Below, piece after piece: positions 49,034-54,748 of a stretch of DNA of 54,748 nucleotides. The first letter of the stretch is position 1. Every line of letters starts with the position of its first letter. The notes beneath the pieces are model-generated. The model ran no database searches. It was not told the DNA's origin and worked only from the letters and a program-made list of their open reading frames with translations. The translations under genes were made by a program, and so were the position numbers. Source of the stretch: Hadesarchaea archaeon (lineage in GTDB: Archaea; Hadarchaeota; Hadarchaeia; Hadarchaeales; WYZ-LMO6); the NCBI GenBank assembly GCA_029259185.1, contig JAPDJF010000042.1, forward strand, positions 1 through 54,748. The letters are read 5' to 3'.

Positions 49034-49789
49034 ATGGTCAAAGGATACGTAGGGGAGATCTTCAATTCCATCCAGGGAGAGGGGATCCTCGTTGGGAGGA
49101 GACAGATTTTCATCAGATTTGCGGGGTGCTCTCTCAGGTGTTTCTACTGCGACAGCAAGGAGTACAGGAACTTCAAGCCCTCCTCGTGTAAAGTTGAGAG
49201 ATCTCCTGGGGGGGAGGTCAGCTTCGTTTCAAATCCCATCTCCCACGAGGAGGTTTTAGAGCATGTCGAGAGGCTTAGAACTCCAGATCTACACAGCGTT
49301 TCACTAACTGGGGGAGAACCATTGGAGTCTAGAGGGTTTCTGGTGGAGGTGGCGGCGGCTTGTAAGAATGCAGGTCTTAGAATATATCTTGAGACGAATG
49401 GGGGGAGCTGCATGTGGATGCGCAGGGTATTGCCCTATCTGGATTTCGTTTCCTTGGATATCAAGTTGCCAGATCATCGTGCGGTTCCAAGACACGAGTG
49501 GCCGAAGCTCTTCGGAGAAGAAATAGAGTGTGCGAGGATAGCATCGTCTGGGGGGGTGGAGGTTTTCGTGAAGGTGGTGGTGACGAGGGCATCAAGCTTG
49601 CCCGATTTCGAAAGAGTTTGTGACGTGGTGGCCGAGCTCGATCTCCCCCTCGTGCTCCAGCCCGTTGACTCGAGAAAAAAAAGCCCGCTCTGGAGAAAGA
49701 TCTTCACATTCTCCGGTAAAGCTGCCGAGCGAGGGGTAAAGGAGATAGCGATTATACCTCAGGTACATAAGTTGGTGGGGATGAAGTGA
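49034..49789 (+). CDS. queE: 7-carboxy-7-deazaguanine synthase QueE
   Basis: 251 residues. EIFNSIQGEGILVGRRQIFI and RFAGCSLRCFYCDSKEYR show the QueE radical SAM motif CxxxCxxC; VSLTGGEPLE binds SAM. It converts 6-carboxytetrahydropterin to 7-carboxy-7-deazaguanine for archaeosine or queuosine synthesis. It directly precedes queD, whose product makes the substrate. The cluster is followed by a tRNA gene; queC and tgt are not seen. Confidence 0.93.
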   Translation: MVKGYVGEIFNSIQGEGILVGRRQIFIRFAGCSLRCFYCDSKEYRNFKPSSCKVERSPGGEVSFVSNPISHEEVLEHVERLRTPDLHSVSLTGGEPLESRGFLVEVAAACKNAGLRIYLETNGGSCMWMRRVLPYLDFVSLDIKLPDHRAVPRHEWPKLFGEEIECARIASSGGVEVFVKVVVTRASSLPDFERVCDVVAELDLPLVLQPVDSRKKSPLWRKIFTFSGKAAERGVKEIAIIPQVHKLVGMK

Positions 49790-50244
49790 AAATAGAACTT
49801 AAAGAGAAGTGTTTTTCAGCGGTTCACTTCATAGTGGAGCACAAGAAATGTGAGCGTTTGCACGGCCACAACTGGTGTGTTAGGGTCGTAGTCGAAGGAG
49901 AGCTCGACGAGAGGGGGATGGTGGTAGACTTCATCGAGCTGAGGCAGATCTTGGAGGAGATATGTATGAAGTACGACCATCGGGTTCTGCTACCTGAGAA
50001 CAGTCCAGTAGTGAAGTGCTCGGTGAAGGGGAGGAGCGTGCGCGTGAGGGCAGGGGGGAGGGAATTCGAGTTTCCACGCAGTGATGTCGTTTGGCTTCCC
50101 GTCGTTAATGTGACGGTGGAGGAGCTGGCCAGGCTGATAGCGGGAGAACTCGCTGTGAAGTTACGTCATCCGAACCTGAGGAAGCTCGTGGTTTTTGTCT
50201 CCGAGGCCCCTGGACAAAGCGCAGTGTTTGAGCACGAGTTCTAG
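49786..50244 (+). CDS. queD: 6-carboxytetrahydropterin synthase QueD (6-pyruvoyl-tetrahydropterin synthase family)
   Basis: 152 residues. ELKEKCFSAVHFIVEHKKCE, RLHGHNWCVRVVVEGELDER and KYDHRVLLPENSP supply the zinc His residues and the catalytic Cys/His; TVEELARLIAGELAVKL and VFVSEAPGQSAVFEHEF close it. A middle insert of about 30 residues (VVKCSVKGRSVRVRAGGREF) enlarges the protein relative to the usual 120. GTG 49786 overlaps the queE stop by four bases. Confidence 0.9.
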   Translation: MKIELKEKCFSAVHFIVEHKKCERLHGHNWCVRVVVEGELDERGMVVDFIELRQILEEICMKYDHRVLLPENSPVVKCSVKGRSVRVRAGGREFEFPRSDVVWLPVVNVTVEELARLIAGELAVKLRHPNLRKLVVFVSEAPGQSAVFEHEF

Positions 50245-50282
50245 AAGTAGCCTATTCCGGGTGCCTCTTGGCATCAATAAAT

Positions 50283-50289
50283 CTAAATT
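50283..50289 (+). promoter_or_regulatory. TATA-like box of tRNA-Pro(TGG)
   Basis: CTAAATT ends 20 nt before the tRNA 5' end at 50310; an AATAAAT just upstream extends the AT-rich tract. Confidence 0.35.
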
Positions 50290-50309
50290 CGTTCCAGAGG
50301 AAACTTTTC

Positions 50310-50424
50310 GGGGTCGTAGGGTAGCTTGGTCTATCCTTCTGGCTTAAGATCTTCAGATCTGCCGAATGGGACGGGCCAAGCGAAAAAGCCAGAGACCTGG
50401 GTTCAAATCCCGGCGACCCCACCA
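50310..50424 (+). tRNA. tRNA-Pro (anticodon TGG) with two apparent introns in the anticodon loop, CCA encoded
   Basis: Acceptor GGGGTCG pairs with CGACCCC, then A and CCA (50422-50424). D-arm and T-arm match tRNA-Pro(GGG) at 43372. Anticodon stem CTGGC (50339-50343) pairs with GCCAG (50388-50392), but 44 bases separate them. Only TTTGGGA gives a Pro loop: TT (50344-50345), a 21-nt intron (50346-50366, with AGATC/GATCT hairpin), TGGG (50367-50370), then a second intron of about 16 nt to 50386/50387. A single-intron reading would give AAG (Leu) on a tRNA with no long variable arm, which is implausible. Confidence 0.85.
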
Positions 50425-50461
50425 CTCGATTTTAATCCTCCTCGCCTACCTAGGAAATGAT

Positions 50462-50815
50462 ATGACCGCGCTCGTGTTGCTGGTTTTGGGTTTGGGTGCA
50501 GGAGTGCTGAGTGGAATGTTAGGAATAGGAGGTGGATCTGTGCTAGTTCCGGTGTTGGTCGCTTTGGGTTATAAGGCCCATGTGAGCATCGGAACTTCGC
50601 TGGCCGTGATAATCCCGGTAACCCTAGTGGGGACACTGGTGTACCATGCGCATGGAAATGTGGACTTTGAAGTCTTCGCCATGGTGGTGTCTGGGGCGAT
50701 CGTGGGTGCGTTGGTGGGGGCAGAACTCGCTCAGAGCATTCCCTCCGCCGTGCTCGTTCGTGTCTTCGGTGTGGCTCTGACGCTCATTGGTCTAAAGATG
50801 GCGCTCTTCGGGTAG
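50462..50815 (+). CDS. Half-size TauE/SafE-family membrane protein
   Basis: 117 residues, about four membrane segments. GLGAGVLSGMLGIGGGSVLV is the TauE/SafE signature found at the start of each half; ALGYKAHVSIGTSLAVIIPV follows. Full members (about 250 residues) have two such halves, so this one would need to pair with itself or another half; it ends cleanly at a stop, with no second half downstream. Family members move sulfite, sulfonates or other anions. ATG 50462 is preferred over an in-frame start within the tRNA region. Confidence 0.78.
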   Translation: MTALVLLVLGLGAGVLSGMLGIGGGSVLVPVLVALGYKAHVSIGTSLAVIIPVTLVGTLVYHAHGNVDFEVFAMVVSGAIVGALVGAELAQSIPSAVLVRVFGVALTLIGLKMALFG

Positions 50816-51028
50816 GCCTAAGGGTAATCGGGTTTTGGCTCGTTCACCCAAGAACCCTCGGCGAGATGTTCTAGTTTAGTTTCACCACCGGGTCCCCCGA
50901 CGGAAGCGAGAGCTAGGAAGAGAGGTTTTTGGCTAGAACGGTTCGAGTCCATGTGAATCCTCGGATCCTTTATGACTTCTTCGGCGGGGTCGAATCCGGT
51001 GGGATGGGAAAACCTGTGAAATCCGAAT

Positions 51029-51334
51029 TTATGATCTTTTCCCAAGTGATTCACGTTTTGCAGGTTTCGTGCGGAGTTTTCTCAGCTCCGCGTCGATCGT
51101 TTTCGCTATTTCTACCGATCCGACAAGCACACATGGTACCCCCCTCAAACGGGCAAGATCCGCGACTTTTTGCTCTTGAGTAACCAGCACGAATCCATTG
51201 TTTTTCGCGCACTCAACGACTTCTTCATCTTCGGCTCCCTTCAGCCCGATTTCATCTACGGTGTGGATTTCCCAACCGAGGGCCTTCAGGAAAGGTTTAA
51301 GCCCGGTATACATCTCGTCTAGGAGGATCTTCAT
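51029..51334 (-). CDS. DUF5615 PIN-like domain protein
   Basis: 101 residues. MKILLDEMYTGLKPFLKALG begins with the PIN acidic motif LLDE; EIGLKGAEDEEVVECAKNNG and FVLVTQEQKVADLA give further acidic residues. DUF5615 proteins are predicted nuclease toxins, commonly paired with DUF433 antitoxins. No partner is seen; where it might lie (upstream on the minus strand) an IS607 element starts within 90 nt. Confidence 0.82.
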   Translation of the reverse strand: MKILLDEMYTGLKPFLKALGWEIHTVDEIGLKGAEDEEVVECAKNNGFVLVTQEQKVADLARLRGVPCVLVGSVEIAKTIDAELRKLRTKPAKRESLGKRS

Positions 51335-51423
51335 CCGCCCCCTTTACACTTCTGGTGTGGATGTTATAGTTTTTTGGAAGGTAACGATGGGGTGATGTAG
51401 CTGCTACCTAAAACAATACTGCA

Positions 51424-52026
51424 ATGCGCGAGGAAAAACTGTACTCAACCGGCAAAGCCGTCAGACTGCTGGGTATTCATTTCAACACGATGAAGAAGTG
51501 GATCTACGCTTGTAAGGTCGATGCGATAAAGACACTCGGAGGGCAATACCGCATCCCCGAAAGCGAGATCAAGCGTTTGCTCGGCCAGCCGGCGCCGAAA
51601 AATCAGGCGATAATCTATGCGAGGGTATCGTCCGCAGACCGGAAAGACGATCTGAAGCGCCAGCGGGAAATGCTTCGGGAGTACGCAAAAGAAAGAGGGT
51701 ACAAAGTGGTCGCGGTCTTCGAGGACGTGGCGAGCGGGCTGGAGGACGATAGGCAGGGGCTGAAAAAAGTGTTTGATGTGCTTCGAGCGGGCGGAGCGGA
51801 TGTTGTACTCGTGGCTTGGAAGGATCGCCTTACGCGGTTCGGTTTCGGTTATCTGAAAAATCACGCCGAGGAACTCGGCGCTAGGGTGGAGGTCGTGAAC
51901 GAACGGGAGGAACACACACCCCATGAGGAGCTGGTTGAGGATCTTCTAGCTATCGTCACCAGCTTCGCAAGTAAACTCTACGGTATGCGCTCGAACAAAA
52001 CAAAAAAAAGTGGTGGAGAGCGTTAA
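51424..52026 (+). CDS. tnpA: IS607-family serine recombinase TnpA (intact)
   Basis: 200 residues. N-terminal MerR-like helix-turn-helix LYSTGKAVRLLGIHFNTMKK with GGQYRIPESEIKRLLG, then the serine recombinase domain: AIIYARVSSADRKDDLKRQR with the nucleophile Ser, DVASGLEDDRQGLKKVFDVL and AWKDRLTRFGFGYLKNHAEE. It catalyses excision and insertion of IS607 elements without a fixed target. Starts at ATG 51424, weak ribosome site. Its tnpB, two bases downstream, is truncated, so movement would not need it but nuclease-assisted retention is lost. Confidence 0.93.
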   Translation: MREEKLYSTGKAVRLLGIHFNTMKKWIYACKVDAIKTLGGQYRIPESEIKRLLGQPAPKNQAIIYARVSSADRKDDLKRQREMLREYAKERGYKVVAVFEDVASGLEDDRQGLKKVFDVLRAGGADVVLVAWKDRLTRFGFGYLKNHAEELGARVEVVNEREEHTPHEELVEDLLAIVTSFASKLYGMRSNKTKKSGGER

Positions 52027-52028
52027 AC

Positions 52029-52379
52029 GTGCGATCCGTTAGTTCGGCCCGATTTGTTACCCCGCCCTTGACACGGCGGAAACAAGAGGTGCTAAAACAA
52101 TTGCTCGACCGGTTCGCGGCCTCGGTGAACTTTTGCATTTGGAAGTGCCTTGAGCACAAGGTCACCTCTCGCGCCTCGCTGCACCGCGTTGCCTACGAGG
52201 AGTGGAAGTCGAAGTTCAACCTGGCGACTCACTGGTTCCACTCGGCCGGGCAGGCCGCCACACAGATGCTCCGCTCTTGGCGAAAGCTCTGCCGCCAGGG
52301 CCAGGCCGATCCGAACCCGCTGGCAGAGGCGCAAAAAATCCCGTGTCAGACTGGTGTACAGTTTGATACGGAATTTTAG
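52029..52379 (+). pseudogene. tnpB: Truncated TnpB of the second IS607 element
   Basis: GTG 52029 opens SSARFVTPPLTRRKQEVLKQ, LLDRFAASVNFCIWKCLEHK and RVAYEEWKSKFNLATHWFHS, the N-terminal domain of IS607-type TnpB, then stops after 116 residues with an unrelated end (CQTGVQFDTEF). RuvC and zinc-finger parts are missing; the deletion joins it directly to the promoter of the next gene. Confidence 0.8.
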
Positions 52380-52423
52380 GACGGTCCAGCTTTGAAACTC
52401 GGGGCAGCGAAAAATCTTCAAGG

Positions 52424-52431
52424 TTTTATTC
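52424..52431 (+). promoter_or_regulatory. TATA box of the marker-9-like gene
   Basis: TTTTATTC lies 20 nt before ATG 52452, predicting an almost leaderless message. It starts about 45 nt after the end of the tnpB fragment. Confidence 0.4.
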
Positions 52432-52451
52432 AGGATCCGTTGGGGGTGAAG

Positions 52452-52883
52452 ATGAACACCAGAAAGGTCCCAGGCTGGGAGAACGCACCAGTCCCGATAT
52501 GTAAGGGGGGCGATCCGAGAGCACTCACTTTCTGCTGCAAGCCAGGATATACACTCACCTTCTCCGATGTGTGTAGGAGAGATGCGGTCTTGAAGGAGCT
52601 CGGTGTGGCCCCATCTGAGTTCGTGAGGATAAAGGATGAGTTCTCTAAACGCAACGGTTGGGACGACCCGAGGGTTTGTTTTGGCTCTCTCTCCTATTGT
52701 TGTATGAGGCGGAGCGGATGCCCGTTCAGGGACGAAGTACTTCTGGAGATATATCCCGGAAAAAGTTATGAAGGGGCGTTGGAGAAATACTTCAAAAAGA
52801 AGAGAGAGCTGGCGGAGCTCATCCTCAGATTCGCGGAAGAAAAAAGATCTAGAAATTGCTCGCTGGCGGACGGTAATGAGTAA
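52452..52883 (+). CDS. Cysteine-rich protein resembling methanogenesis marker domain 9
   Basis: 143 residues with two related Cys blocks: CKGGDPRALTFCCKPG...DVCRRDAVLKELG (about 17-50) and VCFGSLSYCCMRRSGCPFRD (about 75-94). This pattern (ALTFCCKPG, CFGSL.CC, CPFRD) matches what I know as the methanogenesis marker 9 domain, a cysteine-rich protein of unknown function found mostly with methanogens. The nine or so Cys suggest a metal cluster. GGTGA precedes ATG 52452. The alpha/beta hydrolase follows 31 nt on. Confidence 0.65.
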   Translation: MNTRKVPGWENAPVPICKGGDPRALTFCCKPGYTLTFSDVCRRDAVLKELGVAPSEFVRIKDEFSKRNGWDDPRVCFGSLSYCCMRRSGCPFRDEVLLEIYPGKSYEGALEKYFKKKRELAELILRFAEEKRSRNCSLADGNE

Positions 52884-52914
52884 ATAGAGTGGGGAAGAGG
52901 TTCTTGGGGGGAAT

Positions 52915-53691
52915 TTGCCTTTCGCAGACGTGAAGGGGTTAAGGATTTACTACGAGTCCGAGGGAAACGGACTTCCCCTTTGCCTCATTCACGGTGCGGC
53001 GTCAACCCACTCGATATGGAAAAATCAGATCAAAGTTTTTTCCGCAGGATACAGAGTGATAGCCCCGGACCTTCCAGGGCATGGGAGATCGGGCCCCTTC
53101 GACGATTCCTCACGTATATCAATCAGGCAGTATGCGGGTCATGTTCGAGAATTTCTGGAGACTTTAGGCGTGGAAGAAGCGGTAATGGTGGGACACTCGA
53201 TGGGTGGAGCTGTGTGCATCCAGCTCGTTCTGGACTCCCCTTGGGTGGTTCGGGGCTTGGGCTTGATAAACACCGGGGCAAAACTTAGAGTCTCCCCCCA
53301 CCTTCTCTCCGCACTCCGGGAAGACTTCCGCGGGACGATGGAGAAGGGTTGGGAGAGCATGTTTGGCGAGAAGGGAAAGAGGATACTGCATTGCCTTGAA
53401 GGATTGAAAGAGGAGATGGTGGGGATAGACCCTGTGGTCGGAGTTGCGGACTTCGAGGCTTGTGATGAGTTTGACTGTAGAGAGAGACTTGGAGAAATCG
53501 AGAAACCCACCCTAATCATTGGAGGGACCGAGGATATCCTCACTCCTCCTTGGTACCAGGACTACTTGCATAAGCGTATAAAAAACTCAGTGCTGGTGAT
53601 CATGGGAGGGGTGGGGCACCTCTCGATGGTGGAAGATCCGGAGGAATTCAACGGAGCCCTATTGAGCTTCCTGCAGCATTCAGTCCGGTGA
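52915..53691 (+). CDS. Alpha/beta-fold hydrolase
   Basis: 258 residues. LCLIHGAASTHSIWKNQIKV gives the oxyanion-hole HG motif, VIAPDLPGHGRSG follows, MVGHSMGGAVCIQLVLDSPW holds the nucleophile Ser, IIGGTEDILTPPWYQD the acidic residue, and GVGHLSMVEDPEEFNGALL the catalytic His. A complete triad, so an active esterase or related hydrolase of unknown substrate. TTG 52915 follows GGGGGG. Confidence 0.9.
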   Translation: MPFADVKGLRIYYESEGNGLPLCLIHGAASTHSIWKNQIKVFSAGYRVIAPDLPGHGRSGPFDDSSRISIRQYAGHVREFLETLGVEEAVMVGHSMGGAVCIQLVLDSPWVVRGLGLINTGAKLRVSPHLLSALREDFRGTMEKGWESMFGEKGKRILHCLEGLKEEMVGIDPVVGVADFEACDEFDCRERLGEIEKPTLIIGGTEDILTPPWYQDYLHKRIKNSVLVIMGGVGHLSMVEDPEEFNGALLSFLQHSVR

Positions 53692-53697
53692 AGCACT

Positions 53698-53765
53698 TGT
53701 ATCCTGCTAAGGATCGTTCCTCGGGCGATCCTCCAAAACCTCTTGAGGTGACCTAGCAGGATACA
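53698..53765. repeat. 68-bp palindromic element with inner hairpins between the hydrolase and ksgA
   Basis: A perfect 12-bp inverted repeat, TGTATCCTGCTA (53698-53709) and TAGCAGGATACA (53754-53765), encloses two more hairpins: AGGATCG/CGATCCT (53710-53716, 53726-53732) and ACCT-CTTG-AGGT (53738-53749). The fold is a three-way junction on either strand. It spans the convergent gap and contains the last codons and stop of ksgA. A two-way terminator or a small inserted palindrome are both possible. Confidence 0.7.
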
Positions 53766-54643
53766 TGATCGCGACCGGTGTTTTGATCACCCGACGTATC
53801 TCCTCCAACGGATGACTTCATCAGGAGGTTCGATATCTCCCCCAATTTTTCGGGAGGTAATTCAACGACTCGCGCTTCCGCGAGTTCTTTTGGCAAGTGG
53901 CTCAGGATAGTTTTACGTTCTCCCTTTTGGATGGACGTGTCTGGAAATATCTCGGTGAAGGAATGGTAGAGGGCGTTTCGTACTTTTTGCTTTCGATGTT
54001 GGAAAAGGGCCCTGACTACTCTGAAGAACATCTCTTCGTTTTCGACTTCGAATGGGGGTTTTGCTCGGGGCACGATCTTCACGATGGCAGACCTGATTCG
54101 CGGTCTGGGGTAGAATGCCATGGGGGAGACCTCTTCGAGTAGCTCGATATGTGCACGGTAAAAGGCATTCACCGTTAGTCGGCTGTATTCTTCAGATCCC
54201 ACCCTCGCAAAGAGCCTCTTGGCGAACTCTAATTGATACATCATTACTCCAAGATCGAAATCGTATTTCAGGAGTCTAAACGTGATGTCAGAGGAGATCG
54301 AGTAAGGAAGATTCGAAACCACTTTGTTAAAGAATGGGAACTCCATACACAGCGCATCCGAACAGAAAATTTCTACGTTGTTGAATCTCCGCAAGTTCTC
54401 CCTCAGGAGTTCTACCATCTTCGGATCTCTCTCCACAGCGATCACTCGCTTCGCCCTCCGGGCGAGCAAGCGCGTGAGTCCTCCGAGCCCCGCACCTATT
54501 TCCAATACTACATCTCTCTTCGAGACCTCTCCGTACTCCACCATCCTTTGAAGGATTCGTTCGTCAACCAGTAGGTGCTGTCCATATCTCTTTCCGAGCT
54601 TGATCCCCCGCTCCCTTAGGAAGGCGATCTTCCCGCAGTTCAT
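53753..54643 (-). CDS. ksgA: rRNA adenine dimethyltransferase KsgA/Dim1
   Basis: 296 residues. KRYGQHLLVDERILQRMVEY, VVLEIGAGLGGLTRLLARRA (SAM motif I), KRVIAVERDPKMVELLRENL, SNLPYSISSDITFRLLKYD (NLPY catalytic motif) and PRPRIRSAIVKIVPRAKPPF define it. It dimethylates two adjacent adenines in 16S helix 45. The first codons (MNCG) come from the repeat at 54633; no other start codon occurs before KLGKRYGQHL, so the repeat appears to supply the start (ATG 54643 or GTG 54649). The last residues are encoded by a palindrome. Confidence 0.92.
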   Translation of the reverse strand: MNCGKIAFLRERGIKLGKRYGQHLLVDERILQRMVEYGEVSKRDVVLEIGAGLGGLTRLLARRAKRVIAVERDPKMVELLRENLRRFNNVEIFCSDALCMEFPFFNKVVSNLPYSISSDITFRLLKYDFDLGVMMYQLEFAKRLFARVGSEEYSRLTVNAFYRAHIELLEEVSPMAFYPRPRIRSAIVKIVPRAKPPFEVENEEMFFRVVRALFQHRKQKVRNALYHSFTEIFPDTSIQKGERKTILSHLPKELAEARVVELPPEKLGEISNLLMKSSVGGDTSGDQNTGRDHVSC

Positions 54644-54748
54644 ATACACACTTTTGGTGACATTTCTTTGTCGGGGACGCCTCTGGGACAGAGGTCTCCG
54701 TAAAGGGTCCCGTGCTGGAGTTCCCCAAGCCGTGAAGGCACGGTCGGA
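54633..54748 (+). repeat. Structured tnpB-derived repeat, copy B (cut by the window edge)
   Basis: From CCGCAGTTCATATA onward it matches copy A (33971-34116) with a few substitutions and one small length change in the T-rich part; the stretch from GTCGGGGACGC to CACGGTCGGA is identical. Same orientation relative to the window. The right end with the CTCCT/AGGAG hairpin lies beyond the edge. Its left end overlaps the ksgA start. Confidence 0.75.

Noticed and set aside
50310..50424. tRNA-Leu (AAG) reading with one intron
   Set aside because: Anticodon A34 is not used in archaea and the tRNA lacks the long variable arm of tRNA-Leu, while the body matches tRNA-Pro(GGG).
50890..50960. tRNA fragment (GGTTCGAGTCC resembles a T-arm)
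   Set aside because: No acceptor, D-arm or anticodon arm can be fitted around it.

Overview
The window is archaeal. It carries an undivided RNA polymerase B subunit of 1113 residues, RNA polymerase A split into A' and A'', subunit H, ribosomal proteins and translation factors found only in archaea and eukaryotes (L30e, aIF1, RNase P Rpp29, EF-1A), tRNAs with archaeal features and introns, TATA/BRE-type promoters, and many GTG and TTG starts behind Shine-Dalgarno sites. The gene content fits a deep, probably thermophilic, euryarchaeote-like lineage of the Hadarchaeota / MSBL1 / Hydrothermarchaeota kind. That placement is inference; no 16S gene is present to settle it.

Layout. 1-2516: the tail of a tnpB insertion element, a DUF763 gene, then an RNA cluster (intron-bearing tRNA-Tyr, 5S rRNA, intron-bearing tRNA-Asp, tRNA-Lys). 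2538-11707: rpoH-rpoB-rpoA1-rpoA2-rpl30e-nusA-rps12-rps7. 11708-13560: scars of an IS607 and an IS110 element, in the place where many archaea have EF-2. 13564-15452: EF-1A, rps10 and tRNA-Ser. 15454-17063: two decayed tnpB copies and a small regulator relic. 17697-21121: archease and the RNA ligase RtcB, which is interrupted by a 454-residue intein. 21126-28141: a SPOUT methyltransferase and the S10-type ribosomal operon (L3 to L24), which stops after L24. 28197-33930: a histidine operon joined directly to it (PHP phosphatase, hisC, G, A, B, D, I).

33931-44111: a transposon-derived repeat, ApgM, an isocitrate-dehydrogenase-type enzyme paired with a homocitrate-synthase-type enzyme, RtcA, MGMT, NMN adenylyltransferase, a tnpB relic, ThiC, a class V aminotransferase, tRNA-Pro(GGG) and a GNAT. 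44161-50815: a radical SAM protein, DUF2124, a tiny lysine-rich gene with its own promoter and terminator, a DMT-type transporter, an MBL hydrolase, two-subunit fumarase, QueE and QueD, tRNA-Pro(TGG) with two apparent introns, and a half-size TauE. 51029-54748: a DUF5615 protein, an IS607 element with intact tnpA, a methanogenesis-marker-9-like protein, an alpha/beta hydrolase, and ksgA, whose start codon lies inside a second copy of the repeat.

Two themes stand out. The first is RNA splicing and repair: three of six tRNAs carry apparent introns, several at non-canonical positions, and the ligase RtcB, its activator archease and the RNA cyclase RtcA are all here, with the RtcB gene itself split by an intein at its metal-binding cysteine. 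The second is heavy remodelling by tnpB-type (IS605/IS607) elements. These leave internally deleted tnpB relics and a structured repeat of about 146 bp that looks like a non-autonomous, omega-RNA-like derivative. All functional assignments are from reading motifs by eye; no database search was run.
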